The translations under genes were made by a program, and so were the position numbers. Shown one piece after another: positions 15,001 to 21,000 of a DNA stretch of 64,000 bases. The notes below the pieces were generated by a model. It was not told where the DNA came from. It ran no database searches and saw nothing but the letters and a program-made list of their open reading frames with translations. Within the stretch, counting starts at the first letter, position 1, and each line of letters opens with the position of its first letter. This stretch comes from Yoonia sp034652275 (GTDB lineage Bacteria > Pseudomonadota > Alphaproteobacteria > Rhodobacterales > Rhodobacteraceae): positions 1 through 64,000 of the forward strand of contig NZ_JAXIWG010000002.1 of assembly GCF_034652275.1 (NCBI RefSeq), read 5' to 3'.

Positions 15001-18000
15001 GCAAGCCGCGCGATCACGCCAGATTGCAGATCGTTGACCGAGAACATCAGCCCGACAGCCGTCGCATCGGATTTCGTGACGTTCAGGTTGATCCCCGGCG
15101 GGATCAGGCTTTCGATATCGTCGATATCGACCTCGCGCCACAGGCTGGCGTTGGTGAAGTCCACGGTCGCCAGATTGACGGGTGCGGTGGAATTGGGGCC
15201 GACATAAAGATAGCGATTGCCCTGTTGTGCGGGGCTCATGTTCGACCCTGCCAGCACCTGCTGGCCCGTCCGGAGCAGTTGCAGACCCGAGAACGTCGTA
15301 AAGGCGTAATCGGCAAAGAGGTTTTCCAGCAGGCCGGTCAGGATGCTGAGCCCACCATCGTTCACCACGGTGGTGGTGGCCTGCATCACGTTGTCCGCGT
15401 CCATCGAGGAGTCGTCGCTTGCCGTGACGATCACTGCGCGGCCTGCGGACAGGGTGTTGATTGCCGGCAGGTTGACTGTCGTCGCAGTCCAGCCCGCGCC
15501 ACCCGCGAAATCGCCCACAGAGCCGAAGTCGATAGTCACATCGCCGCCGGTCCGCTCATAGACCGTGCCGTCCGCCGCGATCACCTGATCGCCGGTCTTG
15601 ATGTCGATTTTCGCGCCGTCGGTGGCATAGTACTGGCCACCGTCGATTTCGGCGCGTGCGCCTGCCAGCATCTTGTTCATCGACAGGATCGCGCTGACGC
15701 TCTTGCCGGAGGCATCCACAAATGCGCTGGCAGCGCTGGTCGTTTCGTTGTTCACCAGCGCCGTCAGCGATGCGTTGTTGACGGCATTGACAATGATCGC
15801 ACCCGCGGCATCCACGGTCACGCCCGTCATAAAGGCATGCGCCTGCACCGGCACACGTGTGTTCAACGCGGCCAGATCATCGGCAAGGTTGGCGTCGCCC
15901 ACCAGTGCATCGAAGGAGTTAAACAACAGGTTCGTCGGCGCATAACCCATTGAGTTAAAGGCCAGAAGGACGTTGAACCCCTGATCGCCTGTCGCCACGA
16001 TGGCCGATGTCGTGGCGGTCATTTTGACGGTGTTCAGCGCCTCGACCGTCACATTGCCGGTGGTGTCGGACTCGTCGGCGCGCGCCGTCAGTGTCGCGTT
16101 CTGTGCCGATGCCGTCGCACTGCCGGTCAGCAGGTTGGTAGCCACAACGCCGCTGATCGCGCGGCTTGTGCCGGTCCCTGCGACGGTGCCGCCAGACGAC
16201 GATGTCGCCGCATCCGTGGTCGCGTTCATTTCGCTGTTCAGCGTGGCGCGGATGGTGATGTCAACATCGGCGCGCAGGATCGCATGGCGCACCTCTGCGG
16301 TGCTTTTGCCGTTCAGTTCGTTATAGACGAACATCGCACCTGTGGCGGTGCTGTCGCTGTCTTGGCCCTCTTCGCCAGCATTGGGGACGTTCAGACCCTG
16401 CGGGATCAGCTTGGAGGTCAGCGATTCCTTCCAGAAATCGGTGTCGCCGAAATTGACGGTGTTCAGGTCGATAAAGACGCCCGGATTGTTCGGCCCCATG
16501 TACTGCATGATCTTGCCGCCGAAATCATCGACGCTGTCGGCCACGCGTACCAGATCGCCAAAGCGCAAGGCGGCCGGTTGCGGCTGTCCTGTCATCACCC
16601 AGTCAACGCGGGTCACATCGTTGAGCGTTTCCTGCAGCACAGCGGCGCCGCCGTCGTTCGAGGTGGCGCTGGCGGCGACCATCTTGACGTTGGAGAAGTG
16701 GCGCTGGCGGTCCTCTGCGGTGACGCTGATGTCGCCGCCTGAATCGATTGTTGCGGTCAAGGCATTTGCATTGTCGATCAAGGCCGACGCTTCGCCCAGC
16801 ACCTTGTTGGAGGCAATAATCAGGCCAAAGGCGCTGCCATTCGCGCCGGTCAGCGCGCCAGCGGCGGAATCGGTCGTGTTCGAGACAGTCGCGTTCAGCA
16901 GTTCGGCCGATTGCGCATCCACGCTTACATCGCCGCCAGCGGCGACGTTGGTGTCGATGATCCGCGCCTTGGCCGAGGCCGGATTCGACGGGTCGATCAG
17001 GCGGTGGAAGGTCGGGTCTGTCGTGACAGCCTCGATCGAGTTGAACAAAACGTTGGAGGCATTGTAGCCCAAAGAGTTGAACGCCAGCGTGACAGTCTTG
17101 CCTTCGTCGCCGGTGTTCGATGTCACGTTCACGGTCGCGTCCATGACGGTCTGCTGCAGCGCGGTAACGGTCACATCACCGTCGGTTGCGGTCACATCGG
17201 ACTTTGCGATCTCGGCCAGTGCGGAATTGCGCGCGACGTTGGTGGCAATCACACCCTGACGCGCGATGGAATCGCCCGAACCCCAGGCAGAGCCACCCGA
17301 GCTTTCGACCGACGAAATGATATTGGCCAACAAAGAGGCATTGGCGATTGCGGTCACATCCACATCTGCGTCCGCGATAACGGTCATCCTGTCGATCCGT
17401 GCCGACACGCCGCCCTGCACGTCGTTGAGGATGATGATGCCGCCCATCGCCTTGCTGCTGGAATCGGAAAGGTTCCCCAGATCGGGGAACAGCGCATCGG
17501 ACAGGTCGATGTCGTCAGAGATTTCTTCCCAATACAAAGCATCGAGAAGGTTCAATGCACCCGTCGTCGTGTTGTCAGCGACCAGTGCGCCAAGATCAAC
17601 CGGAATGGCCTGTGCAAGCGGCGTGCCCAAGGCACCCGCCAGTCCGCCACCGATAAAGCGGTAGAACTTGCCGACCTCGGACGCCGGGCCTGTTGTGCCG
17701 ATGCGGATCACGTCCTCTGCGAACAGGTTCTGGACGCCTGACGAGGTGGTATAGCTATAGTCTTCAGCAGTGAACTGTGCCGCGAGTTTCTTGAACCCGT
17801 CAATATTGTTAGACACTTCAGCCAGCACGGACAGGGATGCATCGACGCGCAGGTTGGCGGTATCGGCCGCAAAGACCGTGACCGTGCCATTGGTAGAGGT
17901 GACGGTAAAGACGTCTGTTGCAGTAACCGCAGTCCAATTCGGGTCAGTCGCGTAGGTGATCGCGGACAGATTGATCGCCAGCACCGGATTGATAACGGCA

Positions 18001-21000
18001 AAGCTGCCGCTGTTGGCGCGAATGAATGTTTCGAGATCAATCCCGTCCACATCGGATTGCGCGGCGCCTGTGTAGCGCAGGATATCCCCTGCCCGGAAGA
18101 TGACTCTCGTCAGGAACTCGAGACCCTCGATATCCAGGACCTGTTCGGTGATATCGGCGGACAGCTTGATCGTCGCCTGATCGGCAAGTGCCACCGGTTC
18201 GGTAATGCTCAGGAAATCGTAGGCCGTGACGCGGACCTGATTTGGGCCGTCGTATCGATAGAGTGTCTCGCCGCTGCGAACCACGTCGCCAGTCAGAAGT
18301 TCGGACACCGTCTGCGTGGCGTTGAACCGCGCCAGATCGCCGGAAATCCAGGCTTTCGTTTCGCTGAGCACCTTGTTGGACGCGAGGATCCCGCCCGCCG
18401 CCGCACCGCTGGTGCCGTATTTCAGCTTGCCTTTGAACTCCTCGCCTTTTTCCTTTGCGGCGGCTTCGTCTTGGTCCAGCTTGTCCTGCGCGATAAAGCG
18501 GTCGACCAGCACCATGTCGTTCTTGGCCTTGACAGACTGGTCATTGCCGATCCGCGCATTCAATAGGTTGACCAGATACACATTGACCAGCGTCGCCGTG
18601 TCGTCCGCATTGCGTTCGGCCAGCACCTGCCAGATCGTGCCGTCCTCGGCGATGACATACCATTGCCGCCCGACGGCGAGCGTTTCGACCTTCAGCCCTG
18701 TCGTCGACCCTGCATCCAATGCACCGATTGCGATCAGCTGCGCACGTAGCGCATCCACAAAGGCCGCATCTTTCGCCGCATCATCGGAATCGCCGCGCAC
18801 GTCGCTGATATCGTCCAGCATCTGTGCGGTGACGGTGCCGTCCAATGTACCCACAAGGTCACGGCTTTCGGCAGAAACCCTGATATCGCCATCGGCGGTC
18901 AAGGTGGACCGGTTGACAAAGGCTTCCGCGCCATAGGTGCGGTTTTCACTGACCAGTGGCGTCAGGTAATCCGCGCCCAGCAGCGCCTCGGCCGCCTGGA
19001 AAAAAACGTTGTGGTTGTCGTAACCAACTGTGTTGAAAGCAAAAACCAGACCCAGCGCGTCGCCTTTGGCGCTGGTGGCCACGGTTACGGTCGCATCGGC
19101 GACAATCAGGTTCAGCGCCTTGACGATGATCTCGCTGTCGGTGCCATTGGCTGTCAGCGTCGATCTTTCGACGAAAGCCTGCGCCTGCGACAGCACGGCG
19201 TTGGTTGCGATCACACCGGATTTGGTTTCCTTGGCGTCGATCTGGCTGGTCTCGAACGCGGTCAGTCTGGACCGTTCGGTCGCGGTGACCTCGATCGTGC
19301 CTTGCGCCGTGATCGTGGCATTCATCACGAAAGCCTTGGCACCGCCTTCGACCTCGTTGCGGGTAATCATCGCGAAACTGGATTTGGAATCGCCCGCCTT
19401 CAGACCCGCCAGCTTGGCGATCAATTTGGCGATCTGCGACGGCACGATGGTCGTCGCGGTCATCACTTTCCACAGGTCGAGATTTTCGTAGTTCTCTTCC
19501 GCCAGATCGGTCGAAGTGGTGCCCGTGCCAAGGTATCTGTAGATGACGCCGTCCACATAGACGGTATCGCCGAAATTCAGCGCCTGCGTGCCGGATTTGT
19601 CGGTATAGGTGTAGGAATCCAGCAATGTCTGCGCGATGGAATTGATCGCACCGCCAATGATATCCGTCTCGGCCGATTGCGCAGCAATCGAGGCGCTTGT
19701 CGCTTTCAGCGTCGCATTATCATCCGCCGTGACGGACACGCCGCCGCCCGTCGTTGTAATACCGGTTGTACTGGCGTTGCGGATATAGGCTTCTGCCCCG
19801 CCCGCCAGCGCGTTCGACACCAACGTGCCGGACATCACCTTGCCGCCCGCATTGGACATGGCCGCACCCACAGAAGATGCCTCGGAGGTGCGCAGCGACG
19901 TCAGGTTTGCTTCGTTGGTGGCGGTCACCGTGATGGAACGCGCAGTGATCCCGTCGCTGTCGATGCCTGCGGTCGTTGTGGCGACAGTCTTGGTGCCCAG
20001 TTCAAGGCCGATCAGCGCATCCAGCGTCTGCTCCAGCAGGTTGCCGGGGTTGTACCCCAGCGTGTTGAACGCGATGAGAAGGAACCCGCTTTCGTCCTCG
20101 GACGTAATCATCGCATTCAGCGTGGCATCCAGCGTGATCGTGTTTGTCGCCAGCACAGCCAGATCGCCCGTAATGACCGACCCTGCCACATTGGTGACCG
20201 TGGCCGTGGCCTGACCACGCACAGTGTTGATGACCAAAGCGCCACCAGCGGCAAGGCTCTTGCCGCCGCCTGTCAGGCTGCTGCCGCCCGACGACAGAAT
20301 GCCGATGTCACCGAGCGCGGTGACCAGCGTGTCCTCGGTCGCGGAAATCGTGGTGTCGCCACCGATCGTCATGACGATATTCGCGACGGTTGCCGCAGCC
20401 TCGGTGTTCACCTCGTTGCGGACAAGCATCCCGCCCAGCGCGGTGCTTTCGGTTTCGGACAGGTTGATGTCGGTCGGAACAATGTCCGTTTCCGGTGCCG
20501 CCTGCCAAAGGGACTTGTCGGTGAAATCGGTCATCGTCAGATCGACGCCCGTCGCACTGGCCCCCATGAAACGATAGGTCGTGCTGGCGGTGCCGTCGCG
20601 ATCATCGTTTGCTTCGAACGACGGCAGCAACATCACGCGATCACCGAAGGTCAGATCGACGAGTGTTGACGGTTGCACTTCCAGCGACAGACGGCGCGGG
20701 CCGTCAACAAAGACATTGGTGCCATCAGTGCGGTACTTGGCTTCGGCAAAACTTGCGATCAGCGTGTCGGCAAGCGCCAGCCCAAAGTTGGACGACGATA
20801 CACTGGACGACACGATCAGCGTTTCTGCCGTAATCTGCGCGTCATCCTTGGCGGTCACGTCCAGCGTACCGGCGACAATGTTCCCACCGGTGCCCGAGAT
20901 ATCGACCCGCGCACGCGTTGCGATCTTGTTGGTGGCCAGCGCAAAGGCAGCGGCGGCCCCTGAATTGTTCTTGAACGCCGAGTCCGCCTCGCTTTTTGCG

